From: Robiginitomaculum sp.
GTDB taxonomy: Bacteria; Pseudomonadota; Alphaproteobacteria; Caulobacterales; Maricaulaceae
Direction of reading: 5' to 3'
Length of the DNA stretch: 64,000 nt
Assembly (NCBI GenBank): GCA_021776515.1
Contig: JAJFFS010000011.1
Location: forward strand, 62,001-126,000
Below the pieces are notes generated by a model. It ran no database searches, was not told where the DNA came from, and saw only the letters and a list, made by a program, of their open reading frames with translations. The position numbers and the translations under genes are program-made. Numbering within the stretch: position 1 is the stretch's first letter; every line of letters begins with the position of its first letter. Positions 43,962 through 53,152 of this stretch are shown in pieces.

Positions 43962-44537
43962 CTAAAACGGCAGCACTTTGCGTTTGCGGCTGTATTTGAG
44001 GTACCCGACATTGGCCCCAAGGCGCAAACCACCGCCCGAGCGCATGGGCACCAGCGTTATATTGTGTCCCGCCTGATAATTAATGCCCATACCGGCGATG
44101 AGATAAGCCGAGCCATCCACACCCGGGAAGCGCTTGTAAATCTGCTCCGGCTCAGTCAGGCCATAAATCAGCGTAAACACCTTGGAGGCATTGCCACCAA
44201 TATCAAAACCCAATGATGGCCCCTGCCAGTAGACCTTTTTACTGGTGCCATCTTTGAGAACCATTGTGCCTTTACCATAGCGAAGACCGACACCCACGGC
44301 ACCCGCGCCCTCGCCGCCATAAATATAACCAACCGGGCGGCCCTGTTTGGCGAAAATACTTTCCACCGCCGAGCCGGCAGCCTCGGATGTCACACCAAAA
44401 AAGTCCGAGACGGCGTGGGTAACCTCAACACTATCATAAGTGGTTTCTTCCGGTGTTGTTTCAGCATCTTGTGCATAAGCATCGCTAAACCCGAAAACCG
44501 CAGTAAACGCTGCCATTATAATAAAAAAGCGTAACAT
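43962..44537 (-). CDS. eipA: EipA-type envelope-integrity protein (DUF1134)
   Basis: 191 residues. A signal peptide ends at GFSDAYAQD. The DUF1134 core is intact: TSEAAGSAVESIFAKQGRPVGYIYGGEGAGAVGVGLRYGKGTM, KKVYWQGPSLGFDIGGNASKVFTLIYGL, KRFPGVDGSAYLIAGMG, and GGLRLGANVGYLKYSRKRK. EipA is periplasmic and needed for cell-envelope integrity in Brucella and relatives. ATG 44537 follows a strong GGAGG, which rules out the in-frame ATG at 44561. Divergent from lepA across 95 nt. Confidence 0.92.
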   Translation of the reverse strand: MLRFFIIMAAFTAVFGFSDAYAQDAETTPEETTYDSVEVTHAVSDFFGVTSEAAGSAVESIFAKQGRPVGYIYGGEGAGAVGVGLRYGKGTMVLKDGTSKKVYWQGPSLGFDIGGNASKVFTLIYGLTEPEQIYKRFPGVDGSAYLIAGMGINYQAGHNITLVPMRSGGGLRLGANVGYLKYSRKRKVLPF

Positions 44538-44632
44538 TAAAGCCTCCACTATCAAGCCCATAACATGACGTGTTTTGCCGCGTATGGGAAGGGCGCTTGG
44601 CGCTTGGCAAACGCGGTGCTAAGTCCCCGCTC

Positions 44633-46441
44633 ATGGCCGTTAATCCTAACCATATTCGTAACTTTGCCATTGTTGCCCATATCGACCATGGCAAATCCAC
44701 CCTGGCTGATCGCCTGATACAGGAGACCGGTGGCCTAAGTGCGCGCGAAATGAAGGAGCAGGTGCTTGATAGCATGGATATCGAGCGCGAGCGCGGTATC
44801 ACCATCAAGGCACAGACCGTGCGGCTGGAATATACCGCTGATAATGGACAGGACTATGTGCTGAACCTGATGGACACACCGGGGCATGTGGATTTTGCCT
44901 ATGAGGTTTCGCGTTCCCTTTCGGCCTGTGAAGGCTCGTTACTGGTGGTTGATGCCTCCCAGGGGGTCGAGGCGCAAACCCTGGCCAATGTTTATCAGGC
45001 GTTGGATCATGACCATGAGATCGTTTCAGTATTAAACAAGATAGACTTGCCCGCCGCAGAGCCGGACCGCATCAGACAGCAGATTGAAGATGTCATCGGC
45101 CTGGATGCCACCGACGCCATAGAGGTCTCTGCCAAAACCGGGCAAGGGATACACGAGGTGTTGAAAGCCATTGTCGGGCATTTGCCCGCGCCCAAATCCG
45201 GGGATCCGGGTGCATCTCTAAAGGCATTGCTGGTTGATGCCTGGTATGATCCTTATCTGGGCGTAGTGGTGTTATTTCGAGTGCTTGAAGGCACCGCCAA
45301 AAAATCCTTGCGCATCAAAATGATGTCCAATGGTTCAACCTATACCATCGACCGGGTGGGCGTATTTCGCCCCAAGGCAGAAGAAGTGGCTACGCTGGGG
45401 CCAGGTGAAATTGGCTTTTTAACCGCCTCAATCAAGGAGGTAGCTGACGCCGCCGTGGGCGATACCATCACTGAGGAAAAACGCCCAACGGCAACCGCCC
45501 TTAAAGGCTTTCGCCCGGTGCAGCCGGTAGTGTTTTGTGGTATTTTCCCGGTTGATGCAGCGGACTTTGAAGATCTGCGTGCCGCGGTCGGTAAACTGCG
45601 CCTGAACGATGCCAGCTTTTCCTATGAGATGGAAACCTCGGCGGCCCTGGGCTTTGGTTTTCGTTGTGGCTTTTTAGGGCTATTACATCTGGAGATCATT
45701 CAGGAGCGATTAGAGCGTGAATTTAACCTTGAGCTTATCGCTACCGCTCCCAGCGTAGTTTATCAGATTGCCATGAGTGATGGCAAAGAGATGGAGTTGC
45801 ATAACCCCGCTGATATGCCTGACGCTGTACGCATCGAAACCATTGCCGAGCCGTGGATCAAGGCAACCATACTGACCCCGGATGACTATGTCGGTGCAGT
45901 GCTAAAATTATGTCAGGACCGGCGCGGCGTACAAACGGCACTGACCTATGTGGGTAGCCGCGCCATGATTGAGTACGAACTGCCGCTAAACGAAGTGGTG
46001 TTTGACTTCTATGACCGACTGAAATCACTGACCAAGGGCTATGCCAGTTTTGATTATTCCATGATCGGCTACCGGGAAGGCGACCTCGTCAAAATGTCGA
46101 TTCTGGTCAATGCGGAACCGGTGGATGCCTTGTCCATGCTGGTGCACCGCGCCCGTGCCGAATCTCGTGGCCGGGTGATGTGCGAAAAACTAAAAGACCT
46201 GATCCCGCGCCACATGTTCAAAATTCCTATTCAGGCAGCCATTGGCGGGCGCGTCATTGCTCGCGAAACCATTGCCGCACTACGCAAGGATGTGACAGCG
46301 AAATGTTATGGCGGTGATGCCACCCGCAAACGCAAATTGCTGGATAAACAAAAAGCCGGCAAGAAGAAAATGCGCCAGTTCGGCAAGGTGGAAATTCCCC
46401 AAACTGCCTTTATCGCGGCACTAAAAATGGATGGGGATTAA
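44633..46441 (+). CDS. lepA: Elongation factor 4
   Basis: 602 residues. GTPase that back-translocates ribosomes. G1 [10 protein letters not shown]2 [12 protein letters not shown]3 DTPGHVDF, G4 NKIDLP; domains II and III follow, EFG-type IV-like [22 protein letters not shown], and the LepA-specific C-terminal domain with [26 protein letters not shown]. Length matches E. coli (599). ATG 44633 was chosen ([11 protein letters not shown]). It converges on the kinase-fusion gene with 5 nt; the stop lies in a weak GGGG/CCCC hairpin. Confidence 0.97.
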   Translation: MAVNPNHIRNFAIVAHIDHGKSTLADRLIQETGGLSAREMKEQVLDSMDIERERGITIKAQTVRLEYTADNGQDYVLNLMDTPGHVDFAYEVSRSLSACEGSLLVVDASQGVEAQTLANVYQALDHDHEIVSVLNKIDLPAAEPDRIRQQIEDVIGLDATDAIEVSAKTGQGIHEVLKAIVGHLPAPKSGDPGASLKALLVDAWYDPYLGVVVLFRVLEGTAKKSLRIKMMSNGSTYTIDRVGVFRPKAEEVATLGPGEIGFLTASIKEVADAAVGDTITEEKRPTATALKGFRPVQPVVFCGIFPVDAADFEDLRAAVGKLRLNDASFSYEMETSAALGFGFRCGFLGLLHLEIIQERLEREFNLELIATAPSVVYQIAMSDGKEMELHNPADMPDAVRIETIAEPWIKATILTPDDYVGAVLKLCQDRRGVQTALTYVGSRAMIEYELPLNEVVFDFYDRLKSLTKGYASFDYSMIGYREGDLVKMSILVNAEPVDALSMLVHRARAESRGRVMCEKLKDLIPRHMFKIPIQAAIGGRVIARETIAALRKDVTAKCYGGDATRKRKLLDKQKAGKKKMRQFGKVEIPQTAFIAALKMDGD

Positions 46442-46446
46442 CCCCC

Positions 46447-48006
46447 TTACCCCCGAATAGCCATTTCCAGGCCATTGGCATCGCGGGCGGGCTCATGAGG
46501 CAGAATTTCAGCAGCGCCAAAAAGAACGCGCTGGGCCGACCAGGCGCAGGCGCAGGCATCCAGAAAATCATCACGCTTGGCCGCCAATGGCGTAAACGTA
46601 TCTGTTTTCAGAAAATCAACATCAAAGCCAACTTTCTGTAACACCTCCACACGCTCAGCCTCACCTTCGGGTATTTTCTTTGCATGCTCACAAGGTTCAT
46701 TCTCACGCATCAGAGTAAAACAAAGCTCAGGGTGAACTTCGGCGATGCGGGCCTGCAATTGCGACGTAATACGTGCATCAATCTCACGCATTTTATCAAA
46801 AAGCGCGAAAGTTTGCTGCGAAAGTTTAGGCGCATGCTCGCCGCTTTTGGCATTGGCAGCACAGGCCGCTTCATAACTGGTGGTGTATAATGCGCGCCGA
46901 CACGGCGCAGAGAAAACCGAACTTTTACGCGGCCCCAACCGTTCGCGCGCTGCACGTTCACACGCACGACCACCGCGTGCCGCCTTGTCCATGAACCCTA
47001 TGGGCATATCCACCGCCACAATTTCAGGGCGTTCCGGGGTGATAAGAACATCCCAGAAGCTGCGCAACGGACGCATGACCGGCGCATGTTGACCCGTGAC
47101 ATCAAGCATCACGGCAATCCAGCCATCCGGGCACCCGTCTACCCCGGCGACCCAACGAGCATGACGGCGTGATTGCAAGGGCGGGCGGGCGGAAACGCCA
47201 GTGCGCGGGCTGACCAGACGGTCTTGTGAAGCAATCAAAGGCAGCTCGGGCGTGTTCAGACGCTGGGCATCAGCAAGCACCATATCAATGGAAGAAACGG
47301 AGGTTTCAAGAGCAACCCGCGCTGTTTTGCCGCCTAATAAATGGGCAGTAAAAAGTGCTGTCAGCAAATCACCTGTGCCACGCGGCGCGTCTTTATAGCA
47401 AGGCGTGGTGACACACCATGCTTCGTCTTTTTCAATGACCAACGTTGCGCAAAGCGCCGCAGACGGCGTGGAGCTGGCAACAACCATCGGACATTTTGTT
47501 GCCCGGGCAGCATCAACCGCTGAACTTTCATCAAATACCGGTTGGTCGGAAATATGGGCAAGTTCCCAGGCATTAGGGGTAATAATATCTGCCCGTGGAA
47601 CCAGATCGCGAATAATAGCCTCGGCAACCGCATCGGGTACATAAAGCCCGTCTGGTTCATCACCCATAACCGGATCAACAACAACCAGCATATCCTTCTT
47701 GGCAGCCCGTGTATAATCGATCATCGCTGCCGCAGCCGTTACCTGACGCGATGAGCGAAAATAACCGGTAATAACCGCATCGACTTTATCCAGCACACCT
47801 TGTGCCTGGACAGCCAGAAACATGCGCGACAGGCCGTCTGCATCTATTTCGACAAGACCCGGATCACCCCAGCCGGGATGGCGCCCGACCAAAACCGTAG
47901 GCAATGTGATGACCTCAATACCCAGTCTTTCCAGTGCAAAAGCGGACGCCGATGCACCAACGCGACTGGACGCCGCTTGCGAAGAGATCAAAAGCACAGT
48001 TTTCAT
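46447..48006 (-). CDS. Fusion protein: pyridoxal kinase (PdxY-like) N-terminal domain plus DUF429 C-terminal domain
   Basis: 519 residues with two parts. Residues 1 to about 262 match pyridoxal kinase: VLLISSQAASSRVGASASAFALERLG, AVITGYFRS, VVVDPVMGDEPDGLYVPDAV, ITPNAWELAHIS, and the catalytic anion-hole APRGTGDLLTALFTAHLL. Residues about 285-519 are DUF429, an RNase-H-like fold: AGVDGCPDGWIAV, EIVAVDMPIGF, GPRKSSVFSAPCRRAL, AEVHPELCF, DDFLDACACAWSA. PdxY and DUF429 usually occur as separate proteins. A linker of about 20 residues joins them. Start MKTVLLISS at 48006. The stop lies 5 nt from that of lepA on the other strand. Confidence 0.9.
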   Translation of the reverse strand: MKTVLLISSQAASSRVGASASAFALERLGIEVITLPTVLVGRHPGWGDPGLVEIDADGLSRMFLAVQAQGVLDKVDAVITGYFRSSRQVTAAAAMIDYTRAAKKDMLVVVDPVMGDEPDGLYVPDAVAEAIIRDLVPRADIITPNAWELAHISDQPVFDESSAVDAARATKCPMVVASSTPSAALCATLVIEKDEAWCVTTPCYKDAPRGTGDLLTALFTAHLLGGKTARVALETSVSSIDMVLADAQRLNTPELPLIASQDRLVSPRTGVSARPPLQSRRHARWVAGVDGCPDGWIAVMLDVTGQHAPVMRPLRSFWDVLITPERPEIVAVDMPIGFMDKAARGGRACERAARERLGPRKSSVFSAPCRRALYTTSYEAACAANAKSGEHAPKLSQQTFALFDKMREIDARITSQLQARIAEVHPELCFTLMRENEPCEHAKKIPEGEAERVEVLQKVGFDVDFLKTDTFTPLAAKRDDFLDACACAWSAQRVLFGAAEILPHEPARDANGLEMAIRG

Positions 48007-48060
48007 AGAAGCACTCTTAGCGAAAAGGTGTTAAATGAACACTACGCAAAGGAAATTGTA

Positions 48061-48969
48061 ATGAGAACAAAAAAAAGATCCGTCCTGTTTGTCCCGGCTA
48101 CCAATGTTAAGGCGCTGGCAAAAGCCCCAACGCTTGCTGCCGATGCGGTTATTATTGATCTTGAGGATGCCGTTTCCCCTATAGAAAAAGAGAGCGCCCG
48201 CGCCGCAGCTTTGCGCGCTCTGGCGCTACCGAAGTGGAAAGCCCCCCTGCGGGCGGTACGCATTAATGCACTGGATAGTCCGTGGGGAGAGAGCGATGTA
48301 TTGGCGTTGGCCCCGGCACGGCTGGATGCGTTGGTCATTCCCAAAGCCCAAAACACGACCATGTTGCGGCAAATCCGCAGGCTGATGGCCCGCAGCGCGA
48401 CTGTTCCTGGTCGGCCTAGCCCTGCATTATGGGCCATGGTGGAAACGCCAAATGGTGTTTTAAATATGGAAGATATGGCTGCAAACGCAGCCGAACTGGG
48501 TTTGAGCACGTTCATCGCCGGAACCAATGATTTGGCCAAAGAACTAAAGTGTGATGGTCGTGGACAAAACCGCGAAGCTCTCATGGCACACCTCTCCCGC
48601 CTTGTTCTCACGGCGCGGGCTTTTGGCCTTGATGTGCTGGACGGGGTTTATAATGCCTTTGACGATATGGCCGGGTTCACCCACGAAGCAAAGCAAGGCC
48701 GACGATTGGGCTTTGATGGCAAAAGCCTTATTCACCCTGCACAAATTGACACTGCCAACATTGTTTTTGGCCCCGGTGATGAAGAGATCAAACAAGCCAA
48801 AGCCATTATCCGGGCCTTTGGGTTAAAAAAGAACGCGGACAAGGGGGCCATCAATATGGAAGGGGAAATGGTAGAACGGCTACACCTGCAAGAAGCGCAA
48901 GTCTTGCTTGACTCCCTCCCCTCCCGAACGGCAAAACCCAGAACACCCAAGGAGAAGAAGAAAATATGA
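48061..48969 (+). CDS. CitE-like CoA ester lyase (HpcH/HpaI aldolase family)
   Basis: 302 residues. RSVLFVPATN N terminus, ADAVIIDLEDAVSP (acidic metal/substrate site), LRAVRINALDSPWGESD, LVIPKAQN, ALWAMVETPNGVLNMEDMA, and GFDGKSLIHPAQI. The LEDAV and KSLIHPAQ blocks place it with citryl-CoA/malyl-CoA lyases and (S)-citramalyl-CoA lyases. Long Lys-rich C-terminal tail. AAAGGAA precedes ATG 48061. The next gene starts inside its stop (ATGA). Exact substrate not determinable. Confidence 0.87.
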   Translation: MRTKKRSVLFVPATNVKALAKAPTLAADAVIIDLEDAVSPIEKESARAAALRALALPKWKAPLRAVRINALDSPWGESDVLALAPARLDALVIPKAQNTTMLRQIRRLMARSATVPGRPSPALWAMVETPNGVLNMEDMAANAAELGLSTFIAGTNDLAKELKCDGRGQNREALMAHLSRLVLTARAFGLDVLDGVYNAFDDMAGFTHEAKQGRRLGFDGKSLIHPAQIDTANIVFGPGDEEIKQAKAIIRAFGLKKNADKGAINMEGEMVERLHLQEAQVLLDSLPSRTAKPRTPKEKKKI

Positions 48970-49556
48970 AATATATTATTGTATGCCTCAGCTTGGCCTT
49001 GGGTGCCCTCATGACCCCGCCAGCAAAGGCGCAAACATGTACAGTCAGTGGCAGCGATATGAGCGCCTTTTCGGCGCTGAGCTATGATGCTTTTAATTAT
49101 GGGCCGAATGGCTGGCGTAAATTATCTTCAGAAAAATGTTATTATGATGCTGGCGCCAGTATTATTTCGTGGTTGATCGACCATGAAGATGAACTGGACG
49201 CTGCCCAACAACGCAGCCAGCATTATCAGGCAGCACGCAATTTTGCCCTCGCAGAAAACAGGGAAATAGCCTTGCTGCAATTGCGCCAGGCGCAAGATAA
49301 AGGCGATGCAAAGCTGGGTGAGATGAACTGGAATGCCTATCTGGATGCCTTTAGTGCGTGGCTATCTTCTGATCATGAAGCCTTAAACGCAGCGATTGCC
49401 CGTCTGGAAAACCAAACGGTCGGCGCTGATGGTCGCAAGCCCAACCTTGATGCTGCCCGGCGTTTTGAGCTCTGCTTTCTCAATTCCTATATCACGATTG
49501 AGCAGGACCCAACGTGTCTTGCACAAACACCGGAGCAAACAGGAGAAACACATTGA
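48966..49556 (+). CDS. Exported protein of unknown function
   Basis: 196 residues. Signal peptide ends in PPAKAQTC. The mature protein is acidic, all-helical, with YDAFNYGPNGWRKLSSEKCYYDAGASIISWLI and helices such as QRSQHYQAARNFALAENREIALLQLRQAQDKGD and LDAFSAWLSSDHEALNAAI, resembling a TPR-like bundle. Cysteines at C23, C41 and near the end. It overlaps the CitE-like gene by 4 nt and the DUF1304 gene (TTGA) by 4 nt. No family recognised. Confidence 0.6.
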   Translation: MKYIIVCLSLALGALMTPPAKAQTCTVSGSDMSAFSALSYDAFNYGPNGWRKLSSEKCYYDAGASIISWLIDHEDELDAAQQRSQHYQAARNFALAENREIALLQLRQAQDKGDAKLGEMNWNAYLDAFSAWLSSDHEALNAAIARLENQTVGADGRKPNLDAARRFELCFLNSYITIEQDPTCLAQTPEQTGETH

Positions 49557-49942
49557 AAATTCTGGCTATCATACTGGTTATTATTGTTGCGGCACTGCAT
49601 GTGTGGTTTTTGGGACTGGAGATGTTTCTTTGGGAACACCCCATCGGGCTTGATACGTTTTCCCAGACACCCGAACAAGCATCCCAAACCGCTGTTTTAG
49701 CGGCTAATCAGGGGCTTTATAATGGTTTTCTTGCCGCTGGATTGCTTTGGGGCTTGGTCCGGAGAAATCAGGAATTTATCCTCTTTTTTCTCCTCTGCGT
49801 TATTGTCGCAGGGGTTTATGGTGCCCTGACGGTTAGCCCATCAATTTTGTATGTACAGGCCGCGCCAGCCTTTATTGCCCTGTTTTTGAACCTGTTGACA
49901 AAACGAGCCAAAACCCCTTCACAAAAAATGCGCCTCAAATAA
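49553..49942 (+). CDS. DUF1304 membrane protein
   Basis: 129 residues, four membrane helices. The family pattern is clear: ALHVWFLGLEMFLWEHPIG, TPEQASQTAVLAANQGLYNGFLAAGLLWGL, then two more helices. TTG start at 49553 is 6-7 nt after AGGAGA and overlaps the upstream stop; an alternative ATG at 49514 would lie wholly inside the previous gene. The family's function is unknown. Confidence 0.85.
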   Translation: MKILAIILVIIVAALHVWFLGLEMFLWEHPIGLDTFSQTPEQASQTAVLAANQGLYNGFLAAGLLWGLVRRNQEFILFFLLCVIVAGVYGALTVSPSILYVQAAPAFIALFLNLLTKRAKTPSQKMRLK

Positions 49943-49955
49943 CGAAAGTAAATTC

Positions 49956-50306
49956 ATGAGCTTGAAATTTTATCATAATCCACGCTGTTCCAAGTCCCGG
50001 GCGACCAAAGCATTGCTGGACGAACGCGCCCTTGATTATGAAACCGTACTTTATCTTGAAACACCGCCAGATACAGATGAATTGGCCCGCATCATTAAGA
50101 TGCTGGGCCTTGGTTCTGCGCGTGACCTGATGCGTAAAGGTGAGGATGCCTATACTGATCTTGGCTTGGCAGCGGTTGAGGATGAGGACGCTTTGATTGT
50201 CGCCATGAGTGAGCACCCGCGCCTTATTGAGCGCCCGATTGTCATCAAGGGGGACCGTGCGGCTATTGGCCGTCCATTGGAAGCCATCATAGGCATTTTA
50301 GGCTAG
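49956..50306 (+). CDS. arsC: Arsenate reductase, ArsC/glutaredoxin type
   Basis: 116 residues. KFYHNPRCSKSRATK with the redox Cys about residue 11 and an adjacent anion-binding Lys/Arg, LDERALDYETVLYLETPP, and LIERPIVIKGDRAAIGRPLE, as in the glutaredoxin-dependent arsenate reductases and the related YffB/Spx-like proteins. The GRP near the end and two Arg match ArsC. No arsR or arsB gene is near, so a stress or unknown role is equally possible. MATE gene follows after 4 nt. Confidence 0.85.
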   Translation: MSLKFYHNPRCSKSRATKALLDERALDYETVLYLETPPDTDELARIIKMLGLGSARDLMRKGEDAYTDLGLAAVEDEDALIVAMSEHPRLIERPIVIKGDRAAIGRPLEAIIGILG

Positions 50307-50310
50307 AGCC

Positions 50311-51633
50311 ATGCTAACCCGCAAGCGCGTTATCGCGCTGACCTGGCCGATGATTTTCGCCAATGCGCTAATTCCGCTGGTGGGGGTTATTGATACTGCT
50401 GTGATTGGTCTGGCCGGTGATGCCACCGATATTGGTGGTGTGGCGCTTGGCGGCATGGTGTTTGCCGTTTTTTACTGGAGTACATATTTTTTACGCATGG
50501 GGGTAACGGGATTTACCGCCCAGGCCATTGGTGCCGGTGATGCAGTGGAAAGCCAGCGCATTGTCGCTCGTGCGCTTTTGATTGCATTAGTGCTTGGGTT
50601 CGTTTTTTTGGTGCTTAAATCCCCGATCAGCGCATTGGCATTTCATATCCTGCAAGGCAGTGAGGCGGTGGAATATAAGGGCGCAGCTTATGTATCAGTT
50701 CGGTTTTGGGGCGCACCGGCAGCTCTTGGTTTGTTTGCCGTAACTGGCTGGTTAATCGGCGCAGGACATACGCGCACGGCACTTATGGTGCAAGGTATTC
50801 TGGCCGTGTTCAATGGTGTACTGGACGTATGGTTTGTCATGAAACTGGGCCTCGGTCCGGCTGGTGTCGCCACCGGAACAGCCATCGCAGAATGGTTTGC
50901 GTTTATACTTGGCTTGGCACTGGTTTTGAGAATTTTCAAAGCCGACGGATCATTTTCATTTCAGAACCTGACCCTACGTGATTTGCTTGAGCCGAAAGCC
51001 GTGAAGCGATTGATGTCCGTTAACTTTGCTCTGTTCCTGCGGTCAATTTTCATGACTATTGGCTTTAGCTGGTTTATCAATGCCGGGGCGCGGCAGGGTG
51101 ATGTTCTGCTGGCTGCCAATCAGGTGTTGCTGCAATTCATTGTCGTGTGGGCGTTTGTGCTGGACGCCTTTGCCTTAACCGCTGAAACAGAAACCGGGCG
51201 GGCGGTGGGGCGAAAATCACTGACGGATTTGCGCCGGGCTGTTCGTTTGACCAGCGAGTTTGCCTTTGCCTGCGCTATCGGGTTTTCAATAATTACCCTG
51301 ATTGGCGGCGGTTGGGTTATCCGTCTTATCATTACCGATCCTTTGGTGCGTGAGGCAACATTAGCCTTTTTACCCTGGTGTGCGGCAGCCCCCGTACTGG
51401 GCGTGGCCGCCTGGCAACTGGACGGCATTTTCATCGGTGCGACACGCAGCACGGCAATGCGCAATACGGCGATTGTTTCCTTGCTGATTTACCTGGCCCT
51501 TGATGCACTTTTGGCACCATCCGGCGGCAATGTGGGCGTTTGGGCCGCGTTTCTGGGGTATTATATTGCCCGGGGTATTACTCTGGCCATGGTCTACCCG
51601 GCACTGGAACGCAGTATTCAACAGAAAGTTTAG
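50311..51633 (+). CDS. MATE family efflux transporter (DinF-like)
   Basis: 440 residues, twelve predicted membrane helices in two six-helix halves. Typical MATE elements: LTWPMIFANALIPLVGVIDTAVIGLAGD at the N terminus, GVTGFTAQAIGAGD, GLGPAGVATGTAIAEW, and in the second half NQVLLQFIVVWAFVLDAFALTAETETGRAVG. The latter (DAFALTAE) is typical of the DinF branch. Exports cationic drugs or metabolites in exchange for H+ or Na+. Overlaps the convergent pyrD by 4 nt. Confidence 0.9.
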   Translation: MLTRKRVIALTWPMIFANALIPLVGVIDTAVIGLAGDATDIGGVALGGMVFAVFYWSTYFLRMGVTGFTAQAIGAGDAVESQRIVARALLIALVLGFVFLVLKSPISALAFHILQGSEAVEYKGAAYVSVRFWGAPAALGLFAVTGWLIGAGHTRTALMVQGILAVFNGVLDVWFVMKLGLGPAGVATGTAIAEWFAFILGLALVLRIFKADGSFSFQNLTLRDLLEPKAVKRLMSVNFALFLRSIFMTIGFSWFINAGARQGDVLLAANQVLLQFIVVWAFVLDAFALTAETETGRAVGRKSLTDLRRAVRLTSEFAFACAIGFSIITLIGGGWVIRLIITDPLVREATLAFLPWCAAAPVLGVAAWQLDGIFIGATRSTAMRNTAIVSLLIYLALDALLAPSGGNVGVWAAFLGYYIARGITLAMVYPALERSIQQKV

Positions 51634-52685
51634 TCACGCCCGACCGCGGCGCCAACACTGGAAAAACCATCAGCACGTAACCTGTCTGCCAGCCGGGCCT
51701 TGATCTTGCGGATAAGTGACGGCCCATGAAGGGCAAGTGCAGTATAGAGCTGCACGGCACTGGCCCCGGCCCGTATCTTGTCATAGGCATCATCGCCAGT
51801 GGTTATTCCCCCAGCACCGATCAGTATCAACCGCCCTTTGGTGGCACTGTGAAAATCGCTTAAAACCTTTGTTGAGCGGTCAAAAAGCGGCCTGCCGGAA
51901 AGTCCACCTGTCTCGCCCCGGTAATGGCTTTGCAGGCTGTCCGGGCGCTCTATGGTGGTGTTACTGATGATAAGGCCGTCAATACCATATTTGCACGTCG
52001 CATCACTGATCTGGACAATTTGCGCCTCATGAATATCCGGGGCCAGTTTCAGGAAAAATGGTGGATTAGGTCCATCGCCGCAAAGCGCAGCCCGGGTCTC
52101 CATGATTCTCCCCAACAGCTCTTCCAGCGCGTCGCCACCTTGCAGCTCTCTTAACCCCGGTGTGTTGGGTGAAGAAATATTAATCGTGAACCATGCCGGC
52201 AAACCCCATAACCTTTTCAGGCCGGTAACATAATCGCCAATACGGTCTTTGGAGGTTTTATTGGCCCCGATATTAGCTCCCAGAGCACCGGCACTCTTTT
52301 TCTGCGCATGAAAGTTACGGGCAAACACCTCTAGCCCGGCATTATTAAAACCCATGCGGTTGATCACCGCGCCGTCTTCGCTCAGGCGAAAAAGCCGGGG
52401 GCGCGGGTTACCGTCCTGCGCCAAGGGCGTCACCGTACCGCACTCGGCCCAGCCAAAACCGGCGCGGATCATCGCCGCACCCACTTCACTGTTTTTATCA
52501 AACCCGGCGGCAAGGCCGATGGGGTTGGGCAAGTCCAGCCCACAAAATTGTGTTCGTAAAACCGGATCATCCCCGGCGCGCTGAACCGGGCCAAGCCCGG
52601 CCTTTAAGGCCGCTATGGTTATTTCATGAGCCGTTTCTGCGGGCAGATGCCGCAAGGCCATGCTGGCGATGTTAGTTATGCTCAT
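51630..52685 (-). CDS. pyrD: Dihydroorotate dehydrogenase (quinone), class 2
   Basis: 351 residues. Fourth step of pyrimidine synthesis, membrane-associated, passing electrons to ubiquinone. N-terminal helical hairpin LRHLPAETAHEITIAAL (quinone tunnel), then NPIGLAAGFDKNSE, FGWAECGTVTPLAQ, NINSSPNTPGLRELQ-type region (ISSPNTPGLRELQG with Ser catalytic base), KLAPDIHEAQI, GGLSGRPLFDRSTKVL and GAGGITTGDDAYDKIRAGASAVQLYTAL. ATG 52685 overlaps the DUF952 stop by 4 nt; the longer frame to 52811 is antecedent gene sequence. Confidence 0.96.
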   Translation of the reverse strand: MSITNIASMALRHLPAETAHEITIAALKAGLGPVQRAGDDPVLRTQFCGLDLPNPIGLAAGFDKNSEVGAAMIRAGFGWAECGTVTPLAQDGNPRPRLFRLSEDGAVINRMGFNNAGLEVFARNFHAQKKSAGALGANIGANKTSKDRIGDYVTGLKRLWGLPAWFTINISSPNTPGLRELQGGDALEELLGRIMETRAALCGDGPNPPFFLKLAPDIHEAQIVQISDATCKYGIDGLIISNTTIERPDSLQSHYRGETGGLSGRPLFDRSTKVLSDFHSATKGRLILIGAGGITTGDDAYDKIRAGASAVQLYTALALHGPSLIRKIKARLADRLRADGFSSVGAAVGRD

Positions 52686-53026
52686 GGAAATTGCGCCCCA
52701 AAACCGTGTCCCTTTTTTGTACGCCTTAGCAATTGGGCCTCGCGGACAAATGAGATTTTTAATGGCATATATAAATGCGGAAACAAAATACCGCCCCGTG
52801 ATGGTTCCCATTTCAGGGCTTCGCCCAAATCCTGAACATGCACCTGCAACATCATCAGATCAGCAACATCTGCATAATATCGCCGCGCTGTCTCACGCAC
52901 TGTGGTAGCGGTTGAAAAATGAATAAATCCATCCCTGTGGTCGTCTTCATTGCCTGTAAATACACCGGCCCGTTGAGCATCTAGCCAGCTTTGCTGGTCG
53001 ATAAGGCGATAAATGATGTCTGTCAT
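52682..53026 (-). CDS. DUF952 protein
   Basis: 114 residues. DIIYRLIDQQSWLDAQRAGVFTGNEDDHRDGFIHFSTATTVRETARRYYADVADLMMLQVHVQDLG-type sequence with the family hallmark GFIHFSTA, and KWEPSRGGILFPHLYMPL near the C terminus. DUF952 is a small glyoxalase/NTF2-neighbour domain of unknown function, commonly paired with pyrD in alphaproteobacteria. ATG 53026 preferred; the frame extends upstream to 53077. Overlaps pyrD by 4 nt. Confidence 0.9.
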   Translation of the reverse strand: MTDIIYRLIDQQSWLDAQRAGVFTGNEDDHRDGFIHFSTATTVRETARRYYADVADLMMLQVHVQDLGEALKWEPSRGGILFPHLYMPLKISFVREAQLLRRTKKGHGFGAQFP

Positions 53027-53087
53027 GATCCGGCAATACCCTGTGCGGCCAGACCTGCCAAGGGTATTGATATTCACATCACGAACA

Positions 53088-53120
53088 TAGGTTTACATTC
53101 CTAACATCGGTGTGTATTCT
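53088..53120 (+). promoter_or_regulatory. Candidate promoter and operator for the S24 regulator gene
   Basis: TTTACA (53092-53097), 17-nt spacer, TATTCT (53115-53120): close to a sigma-70 -35/-10 pair. Overlapping the -35 is TAGG-N8-CCTA (53088-53103), a short inverted repeat that could be bound by the repressor-like product of the downstream gene. Position is 33 nt before the ATG. Confidence 0.4.
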
Positions 53121-53152
53121 TTTGATTCTGCAATCATATCGAAACCGGCATT

